Positions 51,995 to 61,508 are shown, numbered from the stretch's first letter. The stretch: DNA of 64,000 nucleotides from Campylobacter iguaniorum (GCF_000736415.1 NZ_CP009043.1:1054001-1118000); one strand, 5' to 3'. Program-made: numbers and translations. Notes: generated by a model not told the origin, from the letters alone.

Positions 51995-52881
51995 TTTTTC
52001 TTCAACAAATCTTTTAGTGATTCTTGGACATTTTTGCCATCAAGCATAGCACAAACCTCTGTGGCAATTGGCGCATAGATCGATTTTTGTTTGGCTAAAT
52101 TTGTTATAGCATACGCAGTTGGGACGCCCTCAGCGACTTCTGCAAGCTCTTTTAAAATTTGCTCTAGTGGTTGATTCTTGGCTAGCCCAAGACCAACTCT
52201 ATAGTTTCTCGAAAGCGAGCTTGAAGCCGTCAAAAACAGATCTCCAGCCCCACTTAGCCCCAAAAACGTTTCATTTTTAGCTCCAAAATTTGAGCCAAAT
52301 CTATTCATCTCGACAAGCCCTCTTGCAATCAGACTCGCCCTTGCATTATTCCCAAGCTCAAGCCCATCACAAATCCCACTAGCTATGGCAATAACGTTTT
52401 TATAAGCTCCACAAATCTCACTACCTATGACATCGCTACTCTCGTAAGCCTTGATAAAATTTGGAAAAGCCTCAGTCCAAGTCTTGGCTAAACCGTGATC
52501 GCTACTACTTACTACAAGCGCGCATGGAAGTTTCTTTAGAACTTCAGTAGCGAAGCTTGGCCCACTTAAAAAGGCGAGATTTTCACGGCTAGTAAATTCG
52601 CAAAATATCTCATCTATAAACTTCCCGCTGCTAGTCTCGATGCCTTTTGAAGCTACCAAAATTTTCTGTCCCATGTCCACGAAATTTTGCCCAAGAAACT
52701 CTCTAATACTTTGGGTAGCTATAGAAAAGACGATATATTCGTATTCTAAAGCCTCTTTTATGCTTATAAAATTTGGTATATCTTTTTTGGTTCTTGAGCT
52801 TATAGCAACTTCATTTTTTTGACTAAATGCATGGTAAAGCGCTTGACCCCATTTGCCAGCACCGATGACTGCTATTTTCAT
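51991..52881 (-). CDS. gpsA: Glycerol-3-phosphate dehydrogenase (NAD(P)+)
   Basis: A 296-residue enzyme that makes glycerol-3-phosphate for phospholipids. The Rossmann loop is IGAGKWGQAL, with SKGIETSSG, FLSGPSFATEV and CGAYKNVIAIASGICDGLELGNNARASLI (catalytic Lys in AYKN) following. GLSGAGDLFLTASSSLSRNYRVG is the substrate-binding part. Length is slightly shorter than the 330-340 of other bacteria but usual here. It is 12 nt downstream of gatB and overlaps the nagZ-like gene. Confidence 0.95.
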   Translation of the reverse strand: MKIAVIGAGKWGQALYHAFSQKNEVAISSRTKKDIPNFISIKEALEYEYIVFSIATQSIREFLGQNFVDMGQKILVASKGIETSSGKFIDEIFCEFTSRENLAFLSGPSFATEVLKKLPCALVVSSSDHGLAKTWTEAFPNFIKAYESSDVIGSEICGAYKNVIAIASGICDGLELGNNARASLIARGLVEMNRFGSNFGAKNETFLGLSGAGDLFLTASSSLSRNYRVGLGLAKNQPLEQILKELAEVAEGVPTAYAITNLAKQKSIYAPIATEVCAMLDGKNVQESLKDLLKKK

Positions 52882-52893
52882 TTTTATGACTTT

Positions 52894-54312
52894 TTATAAT
52901 TTTGTTTTTAGTAATTCATTTACTTTGCTTGGATTAAACGCACCCTTGCCCTCTTTCATCACTTGTCCTACAAAGAAGCCAAATAGCTTGTCTTTTCCAC
53001 TTTTGTATTCAGCCACTTTATCTCCGTTCGCACTCAAAACGCTATCGATGATAGAAAGTATCGCAGAGTCATCACTAACTTGTTTAAGTCCAAGTTTTTC
53101 TATGACACTATCTACGCTCTCATCGTTTTCTATAAGATAATCAAGCACATCTTTTGCGGCTTTTTGGCTGATAGTTGAGTCTTCTATCCTAGATATCAAA
53201 TTTGAAAGTTTAGCACTATTTACTGGACTTGTTTCTATGGTAACGCCGTTTTTAAGACGACCCAAAAGCTCTACGCAAAGCCAAGTTACAGCTAGTTTTG
53301 GTGAGTTTTTTGCCCCTACTAAATCCTCAAAGAATCTTGCCATTTCATAGCTACTGACGATAACTTCTGCGTCGCTTTGCTTGATTCCAAGCTCACTTAC
53401 ATATCTAGCTTTTTTCTCATCTGGAAGCTCTGGAAGCACGCTAGCCTCGGCCATCATCTCATCAGGTATGATGACTGGGAGCAAGTCTGGATCTGGAAAA
53501 TAGCGATATTCTGCGCTATCTTCTTTACTACGCATTGATTTTGTAACTAGCTTTGTAGTATCAAAAAGCCTTGTTTCTTGATAAACTTCATCATCATATT
53601 TGCCATCTTCCCAAGCAATAACTTGGCGTTCTACCTCGTATTCGATGGCTTTTTGGATAAATTTAAATGAGTTTAGATTTTTTATCTCAACCCTTGTGTA
53701 AAGCTTGGTATCACCTTTTGGACGAATACTGACATTCACATCGCAGCGAAATGATCCTTCTTGCATATTTGCGTCACTGATATTTAAAAATCTTAGTATA
53801 GAATGAAGTTTTTTGAGATATGCCACAGCTTCATCACTACTTCTTAGATCTGGTTCGCTTACTATTTCAAGTAGCGGAGTTCCTGCACGGTTTAGATCAA
53901 CAAAGCTACTATTTGTGCCGTGGTTGTTTTTACCAGCGTCTTCTTCAAGGTGCGCTCTTGTGACGCCTATTCTTTTGGTCTCATCGCCGACTTTGATAAA
54001 AAGCTCTCCACCCTCAACTATTGGAATAGTGAATTGTGAAATTTGATACGCTTTTGGAAGATCTGGGTAAAAATAATTTTTTCTATCAAAAACGCTTTTT
54101 TTATTTACTATTGCATTGATCGCTTTTCCAAAGCTAATTGCTTTTTTCACAGCTTCTTTATTTAAAACTGGAAGTGCGCCAGGAAGTGCCAAACAAGTAG
54201 GGCAAACGTGTGTATTTGGCTCATCGCCAAAACTAGTGCCGCAACTACAAAAAATCTTGGTTTTTGTGTTGAGCTGACAATGCACTTCTAGGCCTATAAT
54301 TGTTTCAAACAT
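52894..54312 (-). CDS. gatB: Aspartyl/glutamyl-tRNA amidotransferase subunit B
   Basis: A 472-residue subunit of the GatCAB complex that converts Glu-tRNA-Gln and Asp-tRNA-Asn. [15 protein letters not shown] at the start, a CSCGTS...[12 protein letters not shown] zinc site, [26 protein letters not shown] and [10 protein letters not shown] are diagnostic. The C-terminal YqeY-like tail ([23 protein letters not shown]) binds tRNA. Start MFETI at 54312 has AGAGG upstream; the ORF to 54351 does not. gpsA follows 12 nt later. Confidence 0.96.
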   Translation of the reverse strand: MFETIIGLEVHCQLNTKTKIFCSCGTSFGDEPNTHVCPTCLALPGALPVLNKEAVKKAISFGKAINAIVNKKSVFDRKNYFYPDLPKAYQISQFTIPIVEGGELFIKVGDETKRIGVTRAHLEEDAGKNNHGTNSSFVDLNRAGTPLLEIVSEPDLRSSDEAVAYLKKLHSILRFLNISDANMQEGSFRCDVNVSIRPKGDTKLYTRVEIKNLNSFKFIQKAIEYEVERQVIAWEDGKYDDEVYQETRLFDTTKLVTKSMRSKEDSAEYRYFPDPDLLPVIIPDEMMAEASVLPELPDEKKARYVSELGIKQSDAEVIVSSYEMARFFEDLVGAKNSPKLAVTWLCVELLGRLKNGVTIETSPVNSAKLSNLISRIEDSTISQKAAKDVLDYLIENDESVDSVIEKLGLKQVSDDSAILSIIDSVLSANGDKVAEYKSGKDKLFGFFVGQVMKEGKGAFNPSKVNELLKTKL

Positions 54313-54366
54313 AAAATTACCTCTTATTACAAATTTCTTGCATTCTAGCACAAATTTATTTAAGAT

Positions 54367-54903
54367 TTAATTAGCAAAATACCTTATAGAAGCAAAGCCT
54401 GCCGCACCTGAGTCTTTTATAGATAAAATCTGCTCTTTGTTTACTATCCCACCAAGTGCGATGACTGGGATTTGTGAGATTTTTACTATATCTTTTAATG
54501 TTTTTATTCCGACTGGTTCGCCTTTGTTTGGGGTAGAAAAAATGGGGCTAAAAGTGATAAAATCAGCTCCAAATTTATGAGCTATTTCTATCTCTTTTAT
54601 ACTGTGAGTGCTTGCAAATTTGATTAAATTTGATGGAGCAAACTTAATATTTTCAAGATTATTACTGCTAAAATGAATGCCATCAACTTTTAAGCTTAGA
54701 GCCAAATCAATATCATTATGCAAAATAAATTTAGCACTAAATTTAGATTTAAACTGAGTAAATTTAGTAGCTCTAAAAGCGTAATCGCTACAAACCTTAT
54801 CTCTAAAAAGTATAAAATCAGCGCTCTTTAATCGCTCAAATTTAGCAAAAGCTTCACTTAAATTTGAGTAGTATTTAGGATCTGTTATTGCGTAGCTCAA
54901 CAT
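54367..54903 (-). CDS. Thiamine phosphate synthase/TenI-like protein
   Basis: A 178-residue TIM-barrel of the ThiE/TenI family. Recognisable are DFILFRDKVCSDY (place of the pyrimidine-binding Arg), VDGIHFSSNNL, IKFASTHSIKEIEIAHKFGADFITFSPIFSTPNKGEPVG and VIALGGI. ThiE couples the pyrimidine and thiazole halves of thiamine; TenI lacks that and acts as a thiazole tautomerase. The shortness and degenerate motifs make TenI or a weak ThiE equally possible. ATG at 54903 lies inside the upstream gene, overlapping it by 29 nt. Confidence 0.75.
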   Translation of the reverse strand: MLSYAITDPKYYSNLSEAFAKFERLKSADFILFRDKVCSDYAFRATKFTQFKSKFSAKFILHNDIDLALSLKVDGIHFSSNNLENIKFAPSNLIKFASTHSIKEIEIAHKFGADFITFSPIFSTPNKGEPVGIKTLKDIVKISQIPVIALGGIVNKEQILSIKDSGAAGFASIRYFAN

Positions 54904-55093
54904 TGGCTTCAAAAACAAGTATCAAAAGATAAAAAAATAAGACCAAAATAGCGCCTATTAATCCGCCACAAATAAAAGAAATTAAAATCCCAAAATGGTA
55001 AAAATTATAAACAAAGAGTATGGCGCCAAGGAGCAAAATGCCCCAAGAGGCGCCAAGTAAGAAGTGAAGTAAATATCTAATAAAAGATATCAA
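54875..55093 (-). CDS. Small two-span membrane protein (72 aa)
   Basis: A 72-residue hydrophobic protein with two transmembrane helices (about residues 6-30 and 34-62) joined by a short loop. It has no recognised family. It starts 4 nt after the atpB stop and overlaps the ThiE-like gene by 29 nt, so it is translated with them. A gene of the same size lies next to atpB in C. jejuni as I recall. A role near the ATP synthase membrane sector is possible but unsupported. Confidence 0.65.
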   Translation of the reverse strand: MISFIRYLLHFLLGASWGILLLGAILFVYNFYHFGILISFICGGLIGAILVLFFYLLILVFEANVELRNNRS

Positions 55094-55097
55094 TTTT

Positions 55098-55778
55098 TTA
55101 GTGTTCCTCGCTTACGACAACAGCGCCAGCAAGATAAACATAAGTAAGAATCATAAATATAAATGTTTGTAAAAGCGCCATAAAAGTAAGAAGTGCAAAC
55201 GCAGGAAGCGGAGCAACCCATGGAGCAAGGCTTAATACAACCATTAAGAAAAGATCATCACCTTTGATATTTCCAAAAAGACGGAAAGATAGTGAAACTA
55301 TACGTGAAAGATGAGAAACTATCTCGATAGGAAACATAAGTGGAGCTAGGATTTTGTTTGGTCCCATAAAGTGCGCGAAATATTTGATAACACCTTGAGT
55401 CCTGATACCTTCAAAGTTATAGTATAAAAACACACAAAGTGCAAGACAAAGGGTCAAATTCAAGCTTGAGCTTGGAGCTTCAAATCCAGGAATTATACCT
55501 ATAACGTTACTTGTAAGGACAATAAGTCCGATTGTAGCAACAAGTGGTAGATATTTTTTAGCAAGTTCATCGCTTCCCATTACGTCGCGTCCCATAGATA
55601 CGATACCTTCAAGATAAGCTTCTAGCAGGTTTTGAGAGCCTCTAGGAACTAATTGCATAGATTTAGTAGCACATTTTGCGACTACCAAAACGATAATAGC
55701 AACCAAAATAAGATGGAAAAGATAAGTGAAACTATGTCCATGCACAATCATTTCAGAAAATAAAAACAGGTCTTTCAT
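55098..55778 (-). CDS. atpB: ATP synthase F0 subunit a
   Basis: A 226-residue membrane protein, the proton-channel subunit of the F-type ATP synthase. The conserved arginine is in [14 protein letters not shown] (about residues 165-178), and [15 protein letters not shown] is the last helix. [15 protein letters not shown] in the N-terminal region is typical. Other F0/F1 genes are not nearby, matching the scattered arrangement of Campylobacter. It has its own -10 element upstream. Confidence 0.96.
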   Translation of the reverse strand: MKDLFLFSEMIVHGHSFTYLFHLILVAIIVLVVAKCATKSMQLVPRGSQNLLEAYLEGIVSMGRDVMGSDELAKKYLPLVATIGLIVLTSNVIGIIPGFEAPSSSLNLTLCLALCVFLYYNFEGIRTQGVIKYFAHFMGPNKILAPLMFPIEIVSHLSRIVSLSFRLFGNIKGDDLFLMVVLSLAPWVAPLPAFALLTFMALLQTFIFMILTYVYLAGAVVVSEEH

Positions 55779-55808
55779 CGATTACAGCCTTGTGAAAAAT
55801 TTGTTGCG

Positions 55809-55827
55809 ATTATATCTAAGTTTAGAT
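55809..55827 (-). promoter_or_regulatory. -10 element and adjoining palindrome of atpB
   Basis: The minus strand reads GATATAATCG (TATAAT at 55814-55809). Next to it, ATCTAA-GT-TTAGAT (55814-55827) is a palindrome abutting the -10. Its half-site matches that of the inverted repeat at 47418-47450. Confidence 0.45.
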
Positions 55828-55846
55828 TAAATTTAAGTAAATTTGT

Positions 55847-56608
55847 TTATTTAAATAATAAATCATAAACAAGCTTTAAAATAGTTAAAGCAACGACTAT
55901 CAAAAACATTGTTTTTATAAATTTAACCTCTTTTTTAATAACCATTTTTGAGCCAAGATATGCTCCAAGCATTTGACCAACGCCCATGATCAGCCCAAGT
56001 ATCCACAAAATTTGCCCACCAGCAATAAACACTATCAAAGATACGACATTTGAGGCGAAATTTAGGGCTTTTGTGTTTGCTACTGCTTGTTTCATATGAA
56101 CTCCAAGCAAGGCAATCATAGCAAACATCCAAAACGACCCAGTTCCTGGCCCCAAAAATCCATCATAAAAGCCTATTAAAATACCAAAAATGATATAAAA
56201 TGCTTTTGAACTCATCTTCTTAGCTCTATCTTCTTCACCTATTTTTGGTCTAAAAATAGTGTATAAAAATATGGCAATCAAACAAAATGGTATGAGATAT
56301 TTTATCAGTTTTGGATCTATCAAAAGCACCCCAATAGTACCCAAAATAGCGCCAATTGCAGTAAAAATGATGCCAATTATAATGCTTTTATAATCAATCA
56401 TACCTTTTAAACCAAAATTTGCAGCAGCTGTGAAGCTTCCAAAAGTTGCTTGAAGCTTATTCGTAGCTAGTGCGACATGCTCTGGGATACCTACTGAAAT
56501 GAGAGCTGGTATCGTTATCAGTCCGCCTCCTCCAGCGATCGCATCGACAAATCCACTAAAAACAGCTATAAAAAATAAAAGCCCATAAACCCAAAGTTCA
56601 AATTCCAC
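55847..56608 (-). CDS. TauE/SafE family anion permease
   Basis: A 253-residue inner-membrane protein of the TauE/SafE (UPF0721) family. GFVDAIAGGGGLITIPALISVGIPEHVALATNKLQA is the family's N-terminal motif, and GFYDGFLGPGTGSFWMFA and NTKALNFASNVVSLIVF are the repeats in the second half. Members export sulfite, sulfoacetate or other anions; the substrate here is unknown. GTG is the start, behind AAGGA. It lies 10 nt after the CPA1-type antiporter. Confidence 0.88.
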   Translation of the reverse strand: MEFELWVYGLLFFIAVFSGFVDAIAGGGGLITIPALISVGIPEHVALATNKLQATFGSFTAAANFGLKGMIDYKSIIIGIIFTAIGAILGTIGVLLIDPKLIKYLIPFCLIAIFLYTIFRPKIGEEDRAKKMSSKAFYIIFGILIGFYDGFLGPGTGSFWMFAMIALLGVHMKQAVANTKALNFASNVVSLIVFIAGGQILWILGLIMGVGQMLGAYLGSKMVIKKEVKFIKTMFLIVVALTILKLVYDLLFK

Positions 56609-56617
56609 ATCAAATCC

Positions 56618-58063
56618 TTAAAACTGATAAATTTCCAACACTTTTTGATACCTGATTTCATTGTCACAAAGTATCAAAAGAAGGTCATTTTCTTCAAATT
56701 CAAACGAACCACCGGCTTTTATGTATTCATTTCCTCTTTTAGCAAGAAGTATCAAAAAGTCATCAGGCAACTCTAGCTCTGTTAAGTTTTTTCCTATTAT
56801 TTTTGAGTTTTTTCCTATTGTAAATTGCTTTAAGTGATTATACGATATTGGGATGTGAGATAAGCTGATTGGATCATTTGAGCCAAGCTCTACTACTCCA
56901 AAATACCTTGCACCTTTTTTAAGCGTAGTGCCCTGGCTTAGCACAGAGATCAAAACCATAAAAAATATGGTATTGAAAATCAGCTGGGAGTTTTGCACGC
57001 CTGGAGCTGAGAGTGGATAGGTCGCAAGTATGATAGGAACAACTCCTCTAAGCCCAACCCAAGATATAAAAAACTTCTCTTTTTTTGAATATCTTGAAAA
57101 GATTAATGAGATAAAAACGCTTATTGGTCTAGCTATAAACATCACAACTACAGCCATAATAAAACTATATAAAGCAACTTCTGGTAGTTCGCTTGGGAAA
57201 ACCAAAAGTCCAAGAGTCAAAAAGATAAATATCTGCATCATCCAGCCAACACCATCAAAGAAACCGACCAAATTTTTCTTATAAATAAACTCTTTTTTGT
57301 TTGCAAAAATTCCAGCCATATAAACTGCTATATATCCATTTCCACCTATTTTTTCAGTCACACCAAAAAGCACCGCAACAAGAGCTAAAAGAAGCACTGG
57401 ATAAAGTCCCCAGTGGCTGAGCTTGATTCTATTTATCAGGCTTGGTATAATGACACCAAATCCATATCCCATAACCCCACCAAGTATAAACTCTAAGGCT
57501 AAATTTGAAAAAAGCGTGAAATAATCTGGCAAAACGCCAATGCCTATAAGTCCAAGAATAGTCATAGTAAGGAAAATCGCCATTGGATCATTGCTTCCAC
57601 TCTCAAACTCAAGCAAAGGAGCTAGGTTGTTTTTGAGTTTTGTGGCATTTGATCTAAGCACAGAAAACACAGCCGCAGCGTCAGTTGAGCTAATAATTGC
57701 GCCAAACAAAAACGACTCTAAAACCGGCAATCGCATAACATAATAAGCAAAAAGCCCAGTTATACCAGCTGAAACCACAACGCCAAGAGTAGCTAGCACA
57801 AGACCTGGCTTGAAAACTGGCTTTACTTCTTTAAAGCTAGTATTAAATCCACCAGCAAAAAGTATGTATATAAGAGCGATTGTGCCGACATTTGCTGCGA
57901 TTTGTGAGTTGTCAAACTCTAGCCCCACTATGCCATCGCTCCCTGCAAGCATCCCAACAGCCAAAAACATAAGGAGAGCTGGAACGCCGTATTTATCAGA
58001 AATCTTACTAAACATCACACTAAACAAAAACAGTAGCCCAAAGAGTATAAGCGCGTTTTCCAT
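56618..58063 (-). CDS. CPA1-type cation/proton antiporter with TrkA-C domain (NhaP2/CvrA-like)
   Basis: A 481-residue membrane protein. About 12-13 helices occupy residues 1-390, with GLEFDNSQIAANVGTIALIYILFAGG, SSTDAAAVFSVLRS and FESGSNDPMAIFLT, the ion-exchange core of the CPA1 NhaP type. Residues about 400-481 form a TrkA-C regulatory domain (LSHIPISYNHLKQFTIGKNSKIIGKNLTELELPDD-like). NhaP2/CvrA exchanges K+ for H+. It starts 6 nt after the Kef-type antiporter gene. Confidence 0.9.
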   Translation of the reverse strand: MENALILFGLLFLFSVMFSKISDKYGVPALLMFLAVGMLAGSDGIVGLEFDNSQIAANVGTIALIYILFAGGFNTSFKEVKPVFKPGLVLATLGVVVSAGITGLFAYYVMRLPVLESFLFGAIISSTDAAAVFSVLRSNATKLKNNLAPLLEFESGSNDPMAIFLTMTILGLIGIGVLPDYFTLFSNLALEFILGGVMGYGFGVIIPSLINRIKLSHWGLYPVLLLALVAVLFGVTEKIGGNGYIAVYMAGIFANKKEFIYKKNLVGFFDGVGWMMQIFIFLTLGLLVFPSELPEVALYSFIMAVVVMFIARPISVFISLIFSRYSKKEKFFISWVGLRGVVPIILATYPLSAPGVQNSQLIFNTIFFMVLISVLSQGTTLKKGARYFGVVELGSNDPISLSHIPISYNHLKQFTIGKNSKIIGKNLTELELPDDFLILLAKRGNEYIKAGGSFEFEENDLLLILCDNEIRYQKVLEIYQF

Positions 58064-58068
58064 TAAAT

Positions 58069-59694
58069 TTAATCCTGTATATTCTTATCAATTCTACATT
58101 GTAAGGCTTCATGTATAAGCACTCTAGCCACAGCTCTTTCTTCTCTTATTAGATGAAAATTATCTCCAAAATTTGAATAAAGTTGTTTTTCTTCAGTTCC
58201 TGTAAATCTTATGACGGTATTTACTGGATAGCCAAGATCTTTGATCGCATTTGCTATCATTTCGAGTTTTTGTTCATTACTCACAGTTAAAATAACTGCA
58301 GCGCAAGTTTGCACGCAAGCCTTTTCTAATGTCACTTTTTGAGTTGCATTCCCAAAAAATACATTCTCGCCCCTACTTCTTCCAAGCTGCACAGCAGTCA
58401 AATCGCTTTCTAAAACAAGATAAGGCATACCTTGAGTTTTTAGCCTATTTACGACTTCTTGACCAAGCCTTCCATAGCCACAAATGATAAAATGACCGTT
58501 TATCGAATCTGGTTTTATCTGCTCAAAAAGATCGACTCCAGCATCTTCTTCTAATTTGTCTGCTATTTTGCCTAAATTTTTAAGTATAAATGGAGTTATA
58601 ACCATTGAGATTATGACAACTGCTGTTAAAATTTGAGATATCTCATTATTTAGCATATTATTTACATTTAAAAGTGAGAAGATAGCTAGAGCAAACTCTC
58701 CTACTTGGCAGATGCTAAGTGCGGTTTTTATCGCAACCCTTTTTTTGATAAACAAAAGCAAAAGCGCATAAACCACTGCTACTTTTACGACCATTACATC
58801 GACTAAAATAATAAGAACTACGAATAAATTTTTAAATATTATCTCAAAATTTATCTGCATGCCTACTGTGATAAAAAATAGCCCCAAAAGCAGATCTCTA
58901 AAAGGTATCAAGTCGGCTTCTATTTGGTGTTTGTACTGGGTTTCAGCGATAAGCATTCCGGCGATAAATGCCCCCAAAGAGTAGCTAAATCCAAAATAAT
59001 GAGCCAAAAAGCTAGATCCAACGACAGTAAAAAGAATAGTTGTGATGAAAATCTCTTGCGAGTTTGTCTTGACCACAAAATACAAAACCAAGTTAAAAAC
59101 ATACTTTCCTATAAAATACAAAAGTATGATGACTATCACAGCACTTGTCATCGTGGTGACTAGCAGATCTTCTATAGAGCTAGTTTTGGAGCTAAAAATA
59201 TCTATCATAAGAAGAAGTGGGATAACAGCCAAATCTTGAAATAGCAAGATTCCAAGTGCTTTTCTACCGTAAATTTGAGTTATGTCGCCATTGTCGTTTA
59301 GGGTCTTTAGGACGATTGCAGTCGAGCTAAGAGCAAGAGCAAATCCGATGATAATGGCTGTTTTTTGACCTATATCAAAAGCGTATTGAGCTAGAAGTGA
59401 AAATATCGTTCCAGTTATCACGACTTGGATTATTCCGTTTAAAAAGACTTCTCTTTTCATACTCATAAGATGCTTGAAACTAAACTCAAGTCCAATAGTA
59501 AACATCAAAAATACTATTCCAAACTCAGCAATATGCGTCAAATCCGTATCATAACTCAGCCCAAAAATTTGAGCGATAAAAACGCCAGTCACGATATAAC
59601 CGATAATGGTTGGTATTTCAAATCTTTTGAAAAATACGTTTAAAACAACAGCAAAAGCTGTAGCTATCAAAAATAGCACCAAAAAATGTTCCAT
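58069..59694 (-). CDS. CPA2-type K+/H+ antiporter with RCK (TrkA-N) domain, KefB-like
   Basis: A 541-residue protein: 12 or so helices (residues 1-385) containing GIVFLMFTIGLEFSFKHL and LALSSTAIVLKTLNDNGD, then a Rossmann RCK domain beginning GHFIICGYGRLGQEVV (about residue 410), with NAD-binding GYGRLG. Kef proteins release K+ and acidify the cytosol under electrophile stress, gated by glutathione adducts; Campylobacter has no obvious glutathione, so another signal is likely. It follows hspR by 5 nt. Confidence 0.9.
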   Translation of the reverse strand: MEHFLVLFLIATAFAVVLNVFFKRFEIPTIIGYIVTGVFIAQIFGLSYDTDLTHIAEFGIVFLMFTIGLEFSFKHLMSMKREVFLNGIIQVVITGTIFSLLAQYAFDIGQKTAIIIGFALALSSTAIVLKTLNDNGDITQIYGRKALGILLFQDLAVIPLLLMIDIFSSKTSSIEDLLVTTMTSAVIVIILLYFIGKYVFNLVLYFVVKTNSQEIFITTILFTVVGSSFLAHYFGFSYSLGAFIAGMLIAETQYKHQIEADLIPFRDLLLGLFFITVGMQINFEIIFKNLFVVLIILVDVMVVKVAVVYALLLLFIKKRVAIKTALSICQVGEFALAIFSLLNVNNMLNNEISQILTAVVIISMVITPFILKNLGKIADKLEEDAGVDLFEQIKPDSINGHFIICGYGRLGQEVVNRLKTQGMPYLVLESDLTAVQLGRSRGENVFFGNATQKVTLEKACVQTCAAVILTVSNEQKLEMIANAIKDLGYPVNTVIRFTGTEEKQLYSNFGDNFHLIREERAVARVLIHEALQCRIDKNIQD

Positions 59695-59699
59695 TTGTC

Positions 59700-60071
59700 C
59701 TACTTTTTGTCGTTTAAAAATATAAGGTCAAAACTATCTTTTCTTTTGACTAAAGATCTTTTTGTGTTTTCTTTATTTGCTTGTTCTAAATTTGACTTTA
59801 ACTCTTCAACAAGTGCTTCATACTCATCAATTTGCTCTTTTAGTCTAAGTATGACATCGACTCCAGCCAAATTTACTCCAAGATCTCTTGTGAGGCGAAG
59901 TATCATTTTGATCCTATCAAGGTCTTTTTGACTATACAATCTCATCTTGCCGCCAGTCCTTGAAGGCTCTACAAGTCCCTCTCTTTCGTACTGGCGAAGG
60001 GTTTGAGGATGTATGCTTAAAACCTTAGCAACAACACTTATAAGATACACCGGCTCTTCATAATTTTCCAT
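59700..60071 (-). CDS. hspR: MerR-type heat shock regulator HspR
   Basis: A 123-residue repressor of chaperone genes. The HTH is YLISVVAKVLSIHPQTLRQYEREGLVEPSRTGGKMRLYSQKDLDRI (residues about 8-55), followed by a coiled-coil effector region (LRLKEQIDEYEALVEELKSNLEQ). The start is placed at MENYEEP: AGGAG lies 6 nt before it, while the ORF to 60104 would begin in the hairpin region. cbpA lies upstream on the same strand, as in C. jejuni, but is separated by 403 nt of hairpin repeats here. Confidence 0.92.
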   Translation of the reverse strand: MENYEEPVYLISVVAKVLSIHPQTLRQYEREGLVEPSRTGGKMRLYSQKDLDRIKMILRLTRDLGVNLAGVDVILRLKEQIDEYEALVEELKSNLEQANKENTKRSLVKRKDSFDLIFLNDKK

Positions 60072-60078
60072 TTTAACT

Positions 60079-60474
60079 CCTATTTTGATTTCGCAGACAG
60101 ACAAAGTCTGTCTTTACGACCAAAGAGCTTCGCCCTTTGGAAACCCCTAAAGTCCCTACTGACGCAGGGTAACCCGTAACATTTTATGTTCTTTTAACGC
60201 CATAGTGAAACTATGGCTAAAGAACCAAACACTAAAGTCCGTTGCTTCGCAACCATTTAGCTCTTATTTTGATTTCGCAGGTCAGCAGAGCCGACCTTTG
60301 CGACAATCTTTAAAAAAGCTTGACCAAACTAAAGTCCCCATAAATGGGGTACCCCAAATTCTATTTTAATTTCGCAGACGAACGCCGTTACAAAGATAGC
60401 CTTAAATAGCTATTTCGTAGGCGTGAGAGATAGATGGCTTTGCTCACATCTTTCGTCTGTCTTTGCGACCAAAT
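60079..60474. repeat. Degenerate tandem hairpin array between hspR and cbpA
   Basis: No ORF is supported. TATTTTGATTTCGCAG recurs at about 60081, 60265 and, as TATTTTAATTTCGCAG, 60362. Each opens a hairpin closed by TTTGCGAC-like sequence with a different stem: AGACAGAC/GTCTGTCT (60095-60113), AGGTC/GACCT (60279-60297) and CAGACGAA/TTCGTCTG (60375-60459, enclosing two smaller hairpins). A second module, CTAAAGTCC plus stem, occurs at 60148, 60232 and 60329: CCCT/AGGG, GTTGC/GCAAC, CCCCAT/ATGGGG. A third is GCCATAG/CTATGGC (60199-60217), nested in GTTCTTT/AAAGAAC. Confidence 0.75.
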
Positions 60475-61344
60475 TTAAAGTTTCTCTTCAAGCATTTTTG
60501 CCAAATCTTTATCCAGAGAGCCTACATCTGGCAAAATAATATTTGTCGTAAGATACAAATCGCCAAAAATCCCAGTTTTTCTATTTTGCACGCCATAACC
60601 TTTTAGGCGAATTTTTTGTCCGTTTTTTGTATTTGGAGCTATTTTCATACTCACAGTTTTTTTAAATGTCTCAACCTCGATTTTCCCACCAAATAAAGCA
60701 GTTTTAAGCGGAATATCTACATTGGCATATAAATCGTCATCTTGTCTTTTATACTTATCATCGCTAGCGATCTCAACGCTAAGTATCGCATCGCCGGTTT
60801 TGCCATTTGCGCTTTTTCCTTTGCCGCGTATTCTTAATTTTTCTCCATTATTTATACCAGCTGGGATTTTGATTTTTATACTTTGAGAGTTTAAATTTAT
60901 ATTGTATTCGCCGCCCACAACAGCAGCTTTAAATGGCACTGTGATTTTGCTATTTATGTCAAGATCTTGCTCGAATCCGCCAAACCCATCAAAACCGCTA
61001 AAGCCACGACTACTAAATCCTCCACTACTAAAACCACCAAAGCCGCCGCCGCCAAAGATATTTCTCAAAATATCATTTATATCAGCGCCGCCTTGAGCAT
61101 TTGCGAAGTCATGGAAGCTCTGTCCTCCAAACATACTATCGCCGTAAGTGTCGTATTGGCGTCTTTTTTCATCATCACTTAGCACTTCATAAGCAGCATT
61201 TATCTCTTTAAATTTATCCTCAGCGCCAACGTCTTTGTTGATGTCTGGATGATACTTTCTAGCAAGCTTTCTATAGGCTTTTTTTATCTCATCGCTACTT
61301 GCGCTTTTTTCAACTCCAAGTGTCTCATACAAGCTATTACTCAT
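60475..61344 (-). CDS. cbpA: DnaJ-class co-chaperone CbpA
   Basis: A 289-residue J-domain protein. The J domain (residues 1-65) has the HPD motif in [16 protein letters not shown] Gly/Phe-rich region (about 80-130, [19 protein letters not shown]) follows. Two C-terminal beta domains without a zinc-finger region distinguish it from DnaJ, as in CbpA. It stimulates DnaK. A TATAAT element precedes it on the minus strand. In C. jejuni it is co-transcribed with hspR. Confidence 0.94.
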   Translation of the reverse strand: MSNSLYETLGVEKSASSDEIKKAYRKLARKYHPDINKDVGAEDKFKEINAAYEVLSDDEKRRQYDTYGDSMFGGQSFHDFANAQGGADINDILRNIFGGGGFGGFSSGGFSSRGFSGFDGFGGFEQDLDINSKITVPFKAAVVGGEYNINLNSQSIKIKIPAGINNGEKLRIRGKGKSANGKTGDAILSVEIASDDKYKRQDDDLYANVDIPLKTALFGGKIEVETFKKTVSMKIAPNTKNGQKIRLKGYGVQNRKTGIFGDLYLTTNIILPDVGSLDKDLAKMLEEKL

Positions 61345-61375
61345 AACACTACCTCACTTATTCTTTTTTATATAC

Positions 61376-61381
61376 ATTATA
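61376..61381 (-). promoter_or_regulatory. -10 element of cbpA
   Basis: The minus strand reads GCTATAATGTA, a perfect TATAAT 32 nt before the cbpA ATG. An obvious HAIR-type HspR site (CTTGAGT repeats) is not visible around it. Confidence 0.55.
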
Positions 61382-61472
61382 GCATAAAACTTTAGTCTAA
61401 GTCAATCAAGTTTAATCAAATATTATTTACATTTTTACAGTAATTATTAAATTTACATTTATCGCTAAATAA

Positions 61473-61478
61473 TATAAT
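61473..61478 (+). promoter_or_regulatory. -10 element of htrA
   Basis: AAATAATATAATTTCG has TATAAT at 61473-61478, about 31 nt before the htrA start. The 150-nt spacer is shared with the divergent cbpA promoter. Confidence 0.5.
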
Positions 61479-61508
61479 TTCGCAAATTTAATAAAAAAGG
61501 AAATGATA

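Noticed and set aside
60188-60225. Integron attC-like site
   Set aside because: TTTTAAC and the paired arms look superficially similar, but GTTRRRY/RYYYAAC core pairs are not present and there is no integrase.
60079-60474. CRISPR array
   Set aside because: Repeated units are imperfect palindromic hairpins of unequal length, without uniform direct repeats and unique spacers, and no cas genes are near.
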